DNA of 33,168 bases from positions 1 to 33,168 of the forward strand of contig UQIG01000025.1 in NCBI GenBank assembly GCA_900541135.1, read 5' to 3'. The notes below the pieces were generated by a model. That model was not told the origin of the DNA and searched no databases. It saw only the letters and a program-made list of their open reading frames with translations. Positions 16,118-25,020 of the stretch are shown in pieces. Made by a program: the position numbers and the translations under genes. Numbering within the stretch: position 1 is the stretch's first letter; each line of letters starts with the position of its first letter. This DNA comes from an uncultured Collinsella sp. (GTDB lineage: Bacteria > Actinomycetota > Coriobacteriia > Coriobacteriales > Coriobacteriaceae).

Positions 16118-17197
16118 ATGAAGTTTCTTAAAGACAAGCAGACACGTCACGACTTTGTCACGTACGCCATGTGCGTTGTGGCGTTCGCCATCGTGTTCTT
16201 TATGCAGTCCAACCACATGATCCCGCGCATGATCGCCGGTCAGCTGGTTCCCATCACAGCCTATATCGTCATGGCCATCTCCCTTAACCTCGTCGTCGGC
16301 ATCGCGGGCGACTTGTCGCTGGGCCACGCGGGCTTTATGAGCGTCGGTGCCTATACGGGCATCGTCACTGCCGTCGCGCTGGAGAGCACCGTTCCGTCTG
16401 ATCCGATGCGTCTGATCATCAGCATTGTGGTCGGCGCTATCGCCGCTGCCATCTTGGGCTTCTTGATCGGTATCCCGGTCCTGCGCCTGAGCGGCGACTA
16501 TCTGGCCATCGTGACCCTGGCTTTTGGCGAGATTATCAAAGAGGTCGTCACCTGCCTCATTGTGGGCGTCGATTCCCGCGGCCTGCATGTGATCTTTAAC
16601 ATCACGGGTAACTCCACGATCGACGACCTGCACCTGCTTGAGGACGGCACCGCCATCATCAAGGGCGCGCAGGGTGCATCGGGCGTGTCGACCTATTCGA
16701 CCTTCCTTGCCGGCGCAATCCTGGTTATGGTCGCGCTCGTGATTGTGCTCAACCTGGTTCGCAGCCGTACCGGTCGTGCCATTATTGCCGTGCGCGACAA
16801 CAAGATCGCTGCCGAGTCTGTGGGCATCTCCGTCACCCAGTACCGCATGATCGCCTTCGTGGTTTCCGCTGCCCTCGCCGGTGCTGCCGGAGCTCTGTTC
16901 GGCGGTAACTTCTCGCAGCTTTCCGCCACTAAGTTCGACTTCAATACGTCCATTCTCATTCTGGTGTTCGTGGTCCTGGGCGGCCTGGGCAACATGCGCG
17001 GCTCCGTTATCGCCGCGGCGCTGCTCACGGTGCTCCCCGAGCTGCTCCGTCAGTTCTCGGACTACCGCATGCTCATCTACGCCATCGTGTTGATTCTGGT
17101 CATGGTCTTTACCAACAACCCACAGCTCAAGGCGTTCTTCGCACGCATTAAGGATCGCTTTGCTTCCAAGAAGGAGGTGGCAGCCGATGCCCAGTAA
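16118..17197 (+). CDS. livM: Branched-chain amino acid ABC transporter permease
   Basis: Second permease subunit. The 359-residue protein has about nine to ten membrane helices. It carries the family signature ISLNLVVGIAGDLSLGHAGF near residues 65-85 and a second conserved block around RAIIAVRDNKIAAESVGI. AGGTGA at 16107-16112 fits ATG 16118; a GTG at 16109 overlaps that site and is less likely. The 3' end overlaps livG by 11 bases, typical of coupled translation. Confidence 0.93.
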   Translation: MKFLKDKQTRHDFVTYAMCVVAFAIVFFMQSNHMIPRMIAGQLVPITAYIVMAISLNLVVGIAGDLSLGHAGFMSVGAYTGIVTAVALESTVPSDPMRLIISIVVGAIAAAILGFLIGIPVLRLSGDYLAIVTLAFGEIIKEVVTCLIVGVDSRGLHVIFNITGNSTIDDLHLLEDGTAIIKGAQGASGVSTYSTFLAGAILVMVALVIVLNLVRSRTGRAIIAVRDNKIAAESVGISVTQYRMIAFVVSAALAGAAGALFGGNFSQLSATKFDFNTSILILVFVVLGGLGNMRGSVIAAALLTVLPELLRQFSDYRMLIYAIVLILVMVFTNNPQLKAFFARIKDRFASKKEVAADAQ

Positions 17198-18047
17198 GTT
17201 TGAGTTCAACAAGGGCAAGATGGTCCCGTATCCTTCTGGCGCCATCGTTCCCGACCGCGACCTGGGCCAGCGCCCGGCGCTCGAGTGCATCCACCTGGGC
17301 ATTGAATTCGGCGGCCTTAAGGCAGTCGATGACTTTAGCCTGACCATCGGCAAGACTGAGATCGCCGGTCTCATCGGCCCCAACGGTGCCGGCAAGACCA
17401 CGGTCTTCAACCTGCTCACCAAGGTGTACCAGCCTACGCACGGCACCATCCTGCTCGATGGTGAGGACACCTCGGGCAAGTCGGTCTACCAGGTCAACCG
17501 CATGGGTATTGCCCGTACGTTCCAGAACATTCGCCTGTTCAACACCATGACGGTGGAGGACAACGTTAAGGTCGGCCTGCACAACCAGGAGCGCTACTCC
17601 GGCTTTGAGGGCGTGCTGCGCCTGCCGACGTATTGGAAGCACGAGAAGGCCGCCCACGAGCGCGCCATGGAGCTGCTGTCCATTTTTGACATGGAGCACC
17701 TGGCAAATGAACAGGCCGGCTCGCTTCCTTACGGCGCTCAGCGCCGTCTGGAAATCGTCCGCGCGCTTGCCACTAACCCCAAGCTGCTGCTGCTCGACGA
17801 GCCTGCCGCCGGCATGAACCCGTCCGAGACCGCAGAGCTCATGGCGAACATCGTCAAGATTCGCGACACCTTCGGCATCGCCATCATGCTTATCGAGCAT
17901 GATATGTCGCTCGTTATGAACATTTGCGAGGGCATCTGCGTGCTTAACTTTGGCAAGGTTATCGCCAAGGGTACGGCGGAGGAAATCCAGAACAACGACG
18001 CCGTTATCGAGGCGTATCTGGGTAAGCAGGATAAGGGGGAGAACTAA
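17187..18047 (+). CDS. livG: Branched-chain amino acid ABC transporter ATP-binding protein
   Basis: One of two ATPases of the importer. Walker A is GPNGAGKT, the Q-loop lies near ARTFQNIRLF, the signature is PYGAQRRLE (LSGGQ variant usual for LivG), Walker B is LLLLDEPAAGMNP and the switch His is in LIEHD. Compared with many LivG proteins there is an extra N-terminal segment of about 30 residues before the ATPase core (PSKFEFNKGKMVPYPSG and on). AAGGAGGTG just before ATG 17187 supports this start over an upstream in-frame ATG at 17160. Confidence 0.93.
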   Translation: MPSKFEFNKGKMVPYPSGAIVPDRDLGQRPALECIHLGIEFGGLKAVDDFSLTIGKTEIAGLIGPNGAGKTTVFNLLTKVYQPTHGTILLDGEDTSGKSVYQVNRMGIARTFQNIRLFNTMTVEDNVKVGLHNQERYSGFEGVLRLPTYWKHEKAAHERAMELLSIFDMEHLANEQAGSLPYGAQRRLEIVRALATNPKLLLLDEPAAGMNPSETAELMANIVKIRDTFGIAIMLIEHDMSLVMNICEGICVLNFGKVIAKGTAEEIQNNDAVIEAYLGKQDKGEN

Positions 18048-18761
18048 ATGGCAGAGCCGATGCTTTCCGTCTACAACATCAACGTCTGGTACGGCGCCAT
18101 CCACGCCATCAAGGACATCTCCTTTAACGTTAACGAGGGCGAGATCGTGGCCTTGATTGGTGCCAACGGTGCCGGCAAGTCCACAACGCTCAAGACCGTC
18201 TCGGGCCTGCTGCGCTCCAAGACCGGCTCCATCAAGTTTATGGGCGAGGACATTACTCATACGCCCGCTGATAAGCTGGTTGGTAAGGGCCTGGCTCAGG
18301 TTCCCGAGGGTCGTCGCGCCTTTTTGCAGATGACGGTCGAGGAGAACCTGGAGATGGGTGCCTATACGCAGCTCAAGTCCACGGTGGCTCCGGGCCTGGA
18401 GCGCGTCTACGAGCAGTTCCCGCGCCTGAAGGAACGTCGTCGCCAGGTCGCCGGCACCCTTTCGGGCGGCGAGCAGCAGATGCTCGTTATGGGGCGCGCC
18501 CTTATGAGTAACCCCAAACTGCTTATGCTCGACGAACCTTCCATGGGTCTGGCACCGATTCTGATCGAACAGATTTTCCAGATTGTCGAGGACCTGCACA
18601 AGGCCGGTACCACGGTACTTCTGGTCGAGCAAAACGCGCAGATGGCTCTTTCCATTGCCACGCGCGGCTACGTGCTCGAGACCGGCAAGATCACCATGAC
18701 CGGCACGGGCCAAGAACTCCTGCACGACGATAACGTGCGTAAGGCCTATCTGGGCGGTTAA
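18048..18761 (+). CDS. livF: Branched-chain amino acid ABC transporter ATP-binding protein
   Basis: Second ATPase, 237 residues. Walker A is GANGAGKST, the Q-loop region LAQVPEGRRAF, the signature LSGGEQQM and Walker B LLMLDEPSMGLAP. LLVEQN has Gln in the switch-His position, normal for LivF. It starts directly after the livG stop, with GGGGGAG as ribosome site inside livG. It closes the operon and is followed by a strong terminator. Confidence 0.94.
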   Translation: MAEPMLSVYNINVWYGAIHAIKDISFNVNEGEIVALIGANGAGKSTTLKTVSGLLRSKTGSIKFMGEDITHTPADKLVGKGLAQVPEGRRAFLQMTVEENLEMGAYTQLKSTVAPGLERVYEQFPRLKERRRQVAGTLSGGEQQMLVMGRALMSNPKLLMLDEPSMGLAPILIEQIFQIVEDLHKAGTTVLLVEQNAQMALSIATRGYVLETGKITMTGTGQELLHDDNVRKAYLGG

Positions 18762-18774
18762 TTCATTCAACGAA

Positions 18775-18808
18775 GGGGCGCTGACTATCCCGGTCAGCGC
18801 CCCCTTTT
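18775..18808 (+). terminator. Rho-independent terminator of the liv operon
   Basis: An 11-bp perfect stem GGGGCGCTGAC / GTCAGCGCCCC with a seven-base loop, followed by CTTTT, 14 bases after the livF stop. Confidence 0.88.
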
Positions 18809-18877
18809 AAGTTGCGGTGAAATAGGGACTAAATGGGGGCGCTAGACGCCAAAACAGTCCCTATTCCACCGCAACTT
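18809..18877. repeat. 69-base nested palindrome
   Basis: The 22-base arms at 18809-18830 and 18856-18877 are inverted copies with one mismatch (AAGTTGCGGTG ... CACCGCAACTT outside, AATAGGGACT ... AGTCCCTATT inside). The centre holds a second small hairpin, GGCG-N5-CGCC (18838-18850). It sits right after the liv terminator and before cutC. Such length suggests a dispersed mobile or REP-like element rather than a terminator. Confidence 0.75.
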
Positions 18878-18935
18878 CATGGGGATGTGTGACAATGCCC
18901 GTCGGAAAACATCTGTTGTCTTTGGGGGTCTATCT

Positions 18936-19613
18936 ATGCTGTACGAGTTTTGTGCCGAGAACTTTGAGCGGGTGCCGGCAGCTATCGATGTCGGTGCAAA
19001 GCGCATCGAGCTGTGCGACAACCTTGCCGTTGGTGGCACCACGCCTTCTGCCGGCGTTATCAGCGCTACAGTCAGCTATGCTCACGAGCATGACGCGCGA
19101 GTGATGTGCATGATTCGCCCGCGTGACGGTGACTTTCATTACAACCAAGACGAGCTGCGCATGATGGAGATGGACCTGGGCCTTGCCGTGAGTGCGGGCG
19201 TTGACGGCTTGGTCTTTGGCTGCTGCAAGCCCTGCGCTGGCGGATGGGCGCTCGACGAGCTTACGTTGGGCGCCCTCGTGATGGCCGCGGGCTGCGCGAC
19301 CGAGGAATGCAAGCGTGAGCCCATCGACATCACCTTTCACATGGCGTTTGACCAGCTCTCGCCCGAGGCTCAACTCGATGCCGTCGACACACTCGCCGAT
19401 TGCGGCGTTACGCGCATCCTGACGCACGGCGGTGCCGCCGGCACGCCGATCGAGGACAACCTGGAGCATCTGTCGCGTCTTATCGAGTGTGCGGGAGACC
19501 GCCTGACCATCCTTCCCGGCGGCGGCATCACTACGGCAAATCGCGACGCGGTCGCGGCGGCGCTAGGCGTCTCCGAGCTCCATGGCACCAAGATCGTGCC
19601 GCTGGAGGTATAA
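18936..19613 (+). CDS. cutC: CutC-family copper homeostasis protein
   Basis: A TIM-barrel protein of the CutC family (PF03932), linked historically to copper tolerance; its biochemical activity is uncertain. The 225-residue product begins MLYEFCAENF, followed by the family signature GAKRIELCDNLAVGGTTPS. FHMAFDQ, RILTHGGAAG and LPGGGIT match conserved barrel motifs. TGGGGGT lies six bases before ATG 18936; an in-frame ATG at 18879 has no such site and its sequence is not conserved in the family. The next gene starts four bases after the stop, so the two are co-transcribed. Confidence 0.88.
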   Translation: MLYEFCAENFERVPAAIDVGAKRIELCDNLAVGGTTPSAGVISATVSYAHEHDARVMCMIRPRDGDFHYNQDELRMMEMDLGLAVSAGVDGLVFGCCKPCAGGWALDELTLGALVMAAGCATEECKREPIDITFHMAFDQLSPEAQLDAVDTLADCGVTRILTHGGAAGTPIEDNLEHLSRLIECAGDRLTILPGGGITTANRDAVAAALGVSELHGTKIVPLEV

Positions 19614-19616
19614 CCC

Positions 19617-20417
19617 GTGGCGCTGGTATTTGACGTTCAGCAGACGAGCGGTAAGCCCGACGATAATCGTCGCCCTGGCACCGCGTGCCCCTTTTGCGAC
19701 ACGGAGGGACTTGCCAACATCATCCAGCGCGATGGTGACTGTATCTGGCTCGAGAATAAGTTCAAGACCCTGCGCGCCACCCGTCAAACCGTGCTGATCG
19801 AGTCGGCCGATCACGATGCCGACCTGGTGACCTATAAGCCGGATGAACTCCACCATGTGATGAGGTTTGCTCTGGATTGCTGGCAGCAGATGATCGATTC
19901 GCAGCAGTATCGAAGCGTGCTCATGTACAAGAACAAGGGTCCGCTTTCGGGCGGCAGCCTCGTCCATCCACACATGCAGATTGTGGGCTTGGAACAGGAG
20001 GACGGCTATGCGGCGCTGACCTCAGCCAACTTTGAAGGCATCGATGTTTGGCAGAGGGGAAGGGTTGCGGTCAACATCTCAACCGAACCGATTATGGGGT
20101 TCTTTGAGGTCAATGTTTCAGCCCCGCAGGGAATCGCCGCCAGCGATGGCGCGCGAGACCAAGCCGAGACGGACCTCTTCGCCGATGCGATTCAGGTAGC
20201 TCTGCGCTATATCCTGAACGAGCACCATGGTGGTCGCGCAGAGTCGTACAACTTGTTCTTCTACCACATGGACGGCCGGACCATTGCCAAGGTGCTTCCG
20301 CGCTGGGTGGTTTCACCCTACTTTGTCGGGTATCGGCTGGCTCAGGTCAATGCTGAGACCACGCTCGATGTCGATGCGGAGCGATTCCGCGCACATCTGG
20401 AGGCGCTCACATCGTAA
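19617..20417 (+). CDS. DUF4931-type protein of the GalT/HIT superfamily
   Basis: A 266-residue cytoplasmic protein related to galactose-1-phosphate uridylyltransferases. Cys24-x2-Cys27 (CPFC) resembles the metal site of GalT. HPHMQ at 117-121 matches the GalT nucleotidyl-transfer motif HPHxQ, in which the second His is the nucleophile. The fold ends with SPYFVGYRLAQ. No galactose genes are near, so the substrate is unknown. The start is GTG 19617 with GGAGG eight bases upstream, inside the end of cutC. Confidence 0.75.
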   Translation: MALVFDVQQTSGKPDDNRRPGTACPFCDTEGLANIIQRDGDCIWLENKFKTLRATRQTVLIESADHDADLVTYKPDELHHVMRFALDCWQQMIDSQQYRSVLMYKNKGPLSGGSLVHPHMQIVGLEQEDGYAALTSANFEGIDVWQRGRVAVNISTEPIMGFFEVNVSAPQGIAASDGARDQAETDLFADAIQVALRYILNEHHGGRAESYNLFFYHMDGRTIAKVLPRWVVSPYFVGYRLAQVNAETTLDVDAERFRAHLEALTS

Positions 20418-20444
20418 AGTGAGCGCCCGCACACTGCGGACGGT

Positions 20445-21443
20445 TTAGCGCGCCATTGCATCGCGGCCGGCCTCGACCCGCTTGCGCTGGGCGGCGCGCT
20501 CCTCGCCGGTCAGACGCTCAAAGAAGTGTCCGATAAGCGAGGCGAGCACCTGCTGAAACAACGTTCCACACATGACGGGAAACACAACTTCGCCCGGAAA
20601 GTATTGCGTGGCGATGACGGCGCCCGAAGAGATATTGCGCATGCCGCAGGTAAAGCACATGGTGGTCGTTTCGCTATATGGCAGATGCAGCGCGCGGGCG
20701 ACCAGAATGCCGACGACAAAGCCGCTGATGGCGAAGACCAAAATAAAGAGGGCGACTTCCAAGCGCACCGCGTTCATGTGCAGCACGTACTCGCTCATGG
20801 CGGTGGAGTTGGAGGCGATAACGCCCATCATCATGAACTTGCAGGCGGGCGAGAGCGCGGGGGAGAGTTTTTCGTGCCCCCATCCGCGCGTGAGCTCGTT
20901 GATCACGATGCCGAGCACGGCGGGGATGGCGATCATAAAGGCCATGTTCTGCATCATGCTCGGCACGTCGATCGAGACGGTGGCGCCCAGCAGGAGCTTG
21001 AGCGTAAGCGGAATCGTCACAGGGGAGATGACCGAGGACGTCAGGATGATGGTGAGCGCGAGCGGGCCGTTGCCGCCGAACATGCTGATCCACATAAAAG
21101 CGGTGACTGCCACGGGCACACTGTATTCGAGCACGATGCCGCAGACAAGGTTGGGGTTGGAACCAAAGAACAACGATCCCATGGCGTAGGCCGCGATGGG
21201 AATAAGCGCCGCCGAGACCAACAACGCCAGAATCAGGTGCAGCGGACGGTGGAACACCTCGGCTACCTGGTGAAAGGTGTTGCTGAGCGCACCCTGAAAC
21301 GTCATAAAGGCGAAGAGGGCGGGAACAATGGGCTTGAGCACGCCAATCTGCTGGGGAAAGAGCACGCCGAGCGCCACGCAAATCGGAACGATGACCTGCA
21401 TATGCCCCGCGAGGAACTTTCCCAGTTCAGTCCATTGCTTCAT
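20445..21443 (-). CDS. Bile acid:sodium symporter (BASS) family transporter
   Basis: A 332-residue membrane protein with nine to ten hydrophobic helices, of the SBF/BASS type that couples uptake of organic anions to sodium. Recognisable parts are FMTFQGALSNTF near residue 46-57, LEYSVPVAVTAFMWISM and CFTCGMRNISSGAVIAT, which resembles the conserved second core motif. The C-terminus is a short charged tail. In a gut organism bile acids are an attractive substrate, but pantoate and other anions are carried by relatives, so the substrate is open. GGGAG and GGGA lie before ATG 21443. It converges on the DUF4931 gene with a 27-base gap and diverges from the RecJ fusion. A palindrome CTCGA-N5-TCGAG at 21524-21538 lies in the shared upstream gap. 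Confidence 0.85.
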   Translation of the reverse strand: MKQWTELGKFLAGHMQVIVPICVALGVLFPQQIGVLKPIVPALFAFMTFQGALSNTFHQVAEVFHRPLHLILALLVSAALIPIAAYAMGSLFFGSNPNLVCGIVLEYSVPVAVTAFMWISMFGGNGPLALTIILTSSVISPVTIPLTLKLLLGATVSIDVPSMMQNMAFMIAIPAVLGIVINELTRGWGHEKLSPALSPACKFMMMGVIASNSTAMSEYVLHMNAVRLEVALFILVFAISGFVVGILVARALHLPYSETTTMCFTCGMRNISSGAVIATQYFPGEVVFPVMCGTLFQQVLASLIGHFFERLTGEERAAQRKRVEAGRDAMAR

Positions 21444-21603
21444 ATGTCCCGTGACTCCCTTTATCCGCGAACTCGTTTGTATGGATATGCTAGACGCTCG
21501 TATGCGTCCGTGCGGCTGAAACGCTCGATTATTTCGAGGCTATTACCGGCATCGTTTACCGAAACCGCGGCGTGCTGCGGCGATTTGCGTCCGCGCCGCA
21601 CGG

Positions 21604-21609
21604 TATAAT
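21604..21609 (+). promoter_or_regulatory. -10 box upstream of the RecJ-helicase gene
   Basis: Perfect TATAAT, 108 bases before the chosen start; the -35 region is weak (CGATTT at 17 bases). A 21-codon leader ORF (ATG 21666 to TAA 21731) with AGAGGA upstream overlaps the gene start at 21718. Confidence 0.5.
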
Positions 21610-21717
21610 AAATCCGTTCAACAGATCTGCCTGCCGAAGTGGGCATACACAGAGGACTCATCGCTATGAACCGTGAGAGGTATCGCGGCGACCTGCCCCT
21701 ATCGGGGGTGGGCGCCT

Positions 21718-24700
21718 ATGTCATCGCTTAAGACGACGCATCGCTGGGCGGTCGCTCAGCAAAACCCCGAGCTCGAAAAGGAGCTTTCGGCTGGTCTGGG
21801 CATTCCCGGGCTGGTGGCGCGCATTATGGTCGCGCACGGCATTGGCTCCATCAAAGAGGGCCAATTGTTTTTGACGCCTTCGCTCGATCGCGACTGGGCC
21901 GATCCACTCATTATCCCGGGCATGTCGGTCGTTGCCGACCGCGTCGAGCGTGCTATTCGCAACCACGAGCACATTGCAGTCTTTGGCGACTTTGACGTTG
22001 ACGGTATTACGTCGACCTGCCTGTTGACCGAGGCGCTGCGCACGTTTGGCGCCGATGTCACGCCGTTTATTCCGCATCGCTTTGATGAGGGCTACGGTCT
22101 TTCGCGCGCGGCACTCGACCGCGTTAACGAGCTCGCTCGCCCCCAGCTGATCGTGACCGTCGATAACGGCATTGCCGCCAAGGAAGAGGTTTCCTATTTG
22201 GAGGACCTGGGGATCGATTTGGTGGTCACGGACCATCACGAGCCCTCCGACCAGGTGCCGCAGGGTGTGCCCCTGACCGACCCCAAGCTCGAGGACGAGG
22301 GCCCCTCGCGCGAGCTTGCCGGTGCTGGTGTGGCGCTCAAGCTGGTGCAAGTCCTGGGTGAGCGCCTGGGCAAGCCGTCGTATTGGCGTTCGCTAATCGA
22401 GGTCGCGGCGCTGGGCACCGTGTCCGACATGATGCCGCTCACGCCCGAGAACCGCGCGCTGGTTGCCGAGGGCATCCAGCAGATGCGCGTAACCGCTCGC
22501 CCCGGCTATATCGCGCTTGCCGCGCTTGCCAAGGCGGACCTTTCGAGCATTACGGCGGATGGCCTGTCATTCTCGCTCATTCCCCGCTTAAACGCTGCCG
22601 GCCGCATGGCCGATCCCAAGCTGGCGCTCGACCTGCTGCTTGCCCGCAATCCCATCGAAGCAAGCGCGCTGGCGGCTGAGCTCGAGGTAATCAACCGCCA
22701 GCGCCGTGAGATCGAGGCGGAGCTCACGCGCGATGCCATGGCAAAGGTCGAGGAGACCTATGACGGCGGGCGCGCGATCGTTGTGGGCGGCGAAGGCTGG
22801 CACGAGGGCGTCAAGGGCATCGTGGCAAGCCGTCTGACCAACCGCTATCACGTGCCGGCGCTGCTGTTCTCGATCGAGGACGGTATCGCGCGCGGCTCTG
22901 GTCGCTCGGTGGGCAAAGTTAACCTGTTTGACGCCGTCGAGCGCTGTTCCGACCTGCTGATTCGTCGCGGCGGACATGCCGGTGCGGTGGGTGTGACCAT
23001 CGAGGCATCCAAGCTCGATGAATTCCGTCGTCGCCTTTCCGCCGTGCTATCGGAGATTCCCGCTGAGGACTTTGAAGACATCGACGAGGTTGCCGCCACG
23101 GTCGACCTTTCCGAGCTGAATATCGAGACTATAGAGCAGATTTCCCGCCTTGAGCCGTTTGGCCAGGGTAATAAGGTGCCGCTGCTGGCTGCCGAGGGCG
23201 TGACGATGTGCGATCGCGCCGTGGTGGGTAAGACCGGCGAGCACATGCGCTTTGTGGCGACCGATGGCGCCGCGAGCGTGCCGGCCATTATGTTCCGCGT
23301 GCCGCAAATCGATAAGCTCATCAACTGCGATAGCGCTGTCGACTTGGTGTTTGAGGCCGTTGCCGAGCATTGGCAGGGGCGTGTGAAGCCCAAGCTCATG
23401 ATCAAGGATGTTCTGGTCCGCGATACCACGCTGCCCGGCGTCGACGATCCGGCATGCGAGCTTCGTCGTGGCGTGCAGCCGGCGGATTCTGGCCTGCGCC
23501 TGGAGTCGCGCAAGCGCGAGACGCTCGCCCAGCTTTCCTATACCGAGCTCACGCGCTCGCTTATCCATAGCTTTATCGGCTCGAACCAGCCGCACCGCGC
23601 GCAGGTCGAGGCGCTCGATGCCCTGGCCGATCACCAAAGTGTTCTGGCCGTTATGGGAACGGGGCGCGGCAAGTCGCTCATCTTCCATGTACATGCCGCG
23701 CGTGAGGCGGTGCTTCGCGGACGTGCGAGCATCTTTGTCTATCCGCTGCGTGCACTTGTTGCCGACCAGGCCTATCACCTCTCGTCGACGATGGCATCGC
23801 TTGGCATTGGCGTTGGCGTGCTGACCGGCGAGACCGTGGAGGCGGCGCGCGATGACGTGTTTGCCGGCTTGGCTTCGGGCCGTACCGGCATCGTGCTCAC
23901 GACGCCCGAGTTCCTGTCCATTCACCGCGACCGCTTTGCGCGTTCGGGGCGCATCGGTTTTGTCGTTATCGATGAGGCGCACCACGCTGGCCTTGCCAAG
24001 GGCGGCGACCGCAGCGCCTATCTCGACATGCCCGATATCCTCAAAGCCCTGGGCGACCCGGTCGTTATGGCCGCGACGGCCACCGCGACGGCTCCGGTCG
24101 TGGCCGAGCTTGCCCGCATGCTTCCGATCACTCACACGGTGGTCGACGAGACGGTGCGCGAGAACCTGCAGCTCGAGGACGACCGTGATCTTGCAAGTCG
24201 CGAGAACCGTTTGGTGTCGATCGTGGCGACGGGGGAGAAGACCGTCATTTACGTCAATTCGCGCGACCAGTCCGTGGCGCTCGCCAAGACACTACGCAAA
24301 CGCGTTCCCGACTGTGCGACCCGTATCGCGTTCTATAACGCTGGCCTTACGCGCACCGACCGCCATCGCGTAGAGGAGGCGTTTCGAGACGGCAGCCTCA
24401 GCTGCATCGTCTCGACATCCGCCTTTGGCGAGGGCGTCAACCTTCCCGATATTCGCCATGTCGTGCTCTATCACATGCCGTTTGGCGGCATTGAGTTTAA
24501 CCAGATGAGCGGCCGCGCCGGTCGCGATGGCCAACCCGCCGTGATCCATCTACTCTATTCGTCGCGTGACGCCCGTATTAACGAGCGCCTACTCGACTGC
24601 TATGCGCCCGAGCGCGACGAGCTCGTCACGCTCTATCGCGCGCTGCAGACCATGTGGCGCTCCAACCGCGGCAAGACCGGGGACGATTTCTTTAGCGCGA

Positions 24701-25005
24701 GCGATATCGACATCGCGCAGATGTGCCTTGCCATCGATGCTCGCACGCCGGTCGACGAGCGCTCGGTGGAAAGCGGCTTGGGAATCTTCGAAGAGCTTGG
24801 TTTTTGTCGCGTTTCGGGGTTTGACGACACCCGTCGCATCGCGATGGCCGAAAACCCCGGCCGCGTGCAATTGAGCAGGTCAATTCGCTATTTGGAGGGC
24901 TTGCGCTCGCGCATGGAGTTCTCGGCTTTCCGGAGTTGGGCGCTCGATTCGTGCGCTTCTGATATGCTAGCCAAAGTTAACCGCCCGATCGTACCGCGGG
25001 CCTAG
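21718..25005 (+). CDS. recJ: RecJ exonuclease fused to a RecQ-like DEAH helicase
   Basis: A 1,095-residue two-part DNA repair protein. Residues about 1-560 are RecJ, a 5'-3' single-strand exonuclease: GDFDVDGIT (motif I Asp91), VTVDNG, TDHHE (DHH at 172-174), ALGTVSDMMPL, then a DHHA1 part with GVKGIVASRL, RGSGRS and GGHAGAVG. Residues about 600-1000 are a superfamily 2 helicase: Walker A MGTGRGKS (646-653), DEAH (752-755), ATATATA, and motif VI QMSGRAGRDGQ (929-939). The RecQ zinc-binding region is not evident. An ordinary RecJ is about 570-800 residues. Joining them would put unwinding and resection on one chain. GGGGGTGG sits six bases before ATG 21718; an earlier in-frame GTG at 21673 is less likely. 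The ppGpp synthetase gene follows after 15 bases. Confidence 0.9.
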   Translation: MSSLKTTHRWAVAQQNPELEKELSAGLGIPGLVARIMVAHGIGSIKEGQLFLTPSLDRDWADPLIIPGMSVVADRVERAIRNHEHIAVFGDFDVDGITSTCLLTEALRTFGADVTPFIPHRFDEGYGLSRAALDRVNELARPQLIVTVDNGIAAKEEVSYLEDLGIDLVVTDHHEPSDQVPQGVPLTDPKLEDEGPSRELAGAGVALKLVQVLGERLGKPSYWRSLIEVAALGTVSDMMPLTPENRALVAEGIQQMRVTARPGYIALAALAKADLSSITADGLSFSLIPRLNAAGRMADPKLALDLLLARNPIEASALAAELEVINRQRREIEAELTRDAMAKVEETYDGGRAIVVGGEGWHEGVKGIVASRLTNRYHVPALLFSIEDGIARGSGRSVGKVNLFDAVERCSDLLIRRGGHAGAVGVTIEASKLDEFRRRLSAVLSEIPAEDFEDIDEVAATVDLSELNIETIEQISRLEPFGQGNKVPLLAAEGVTMCDRAVVGKTGEHMRFVATDGAASVPAIMFRVPQIDKLINCDSAVDLVFEAVAEHWQGRVKPKLMIKDVLVRDTTLPGVDDPACELRRGVQPADSGLRLESRKRETLAQLSYTELTRSLIHSFIGSNQPHRAQVEALDALADHQSVLAVMGTGRGKSLIFHVHAAREAVLRGRASIFVYPLRALVADQAYHLSSTMASLGIGVGVLTGETVEAARDDVFAGLASGRTGIVLTTPEFLSIHRDRFARSGRIGFVVIDEAHHAGLAKGGDRSAYLDMPDILKALGDPVVMAATATATAPVVAELARMLPITHTVVDETVRENLQLEDDRDLASRENRLVSIVATGEKTVIYVNSRDQSVALAKTLRKRVPDCATRIAFYNAGLTRTDRHRVEEAFRDGSLSCIVSTSAFGEGVNLPDIRHVVLYHMPFGGIEFNQMSGRAGRDGQPAVIHLLYSSRDARINERLLDCYAPERDELVTLYRALQTMWRSNRGKTGDDFFSASDIDIAQMCLAIDARTPVDERSVESGLGIFEELGFCRVSGFDDTRRIAMAENPGRVQLSRSIRYLEGLRSRMEFSAFRSWALDSCASDMLAKVNRPIVPRA

Positions 25006-25020
25006 GGGAAGGGGACCTCG

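Noticed and set aside
15203..17479. Very long minus-strand open frame (758 codons) across livH-livG
   Set aside because: Antisense shadow of three clear transporter genes; low-complexity His/Asp/Gly-rich translation with no domain, typical of GC-rich DNA.
17148..18770. 540-codon minus-strand open frame over livG/livF
   Set aside because: Shadow of two ATPase genes with intact motifs on plus.
20526..21608. 360-codon plus-strand open frame opposite the BASS transporter
   Set aside because: Hydrophilic His/Arg/Asp-rich shadow of a membrane protein gene.
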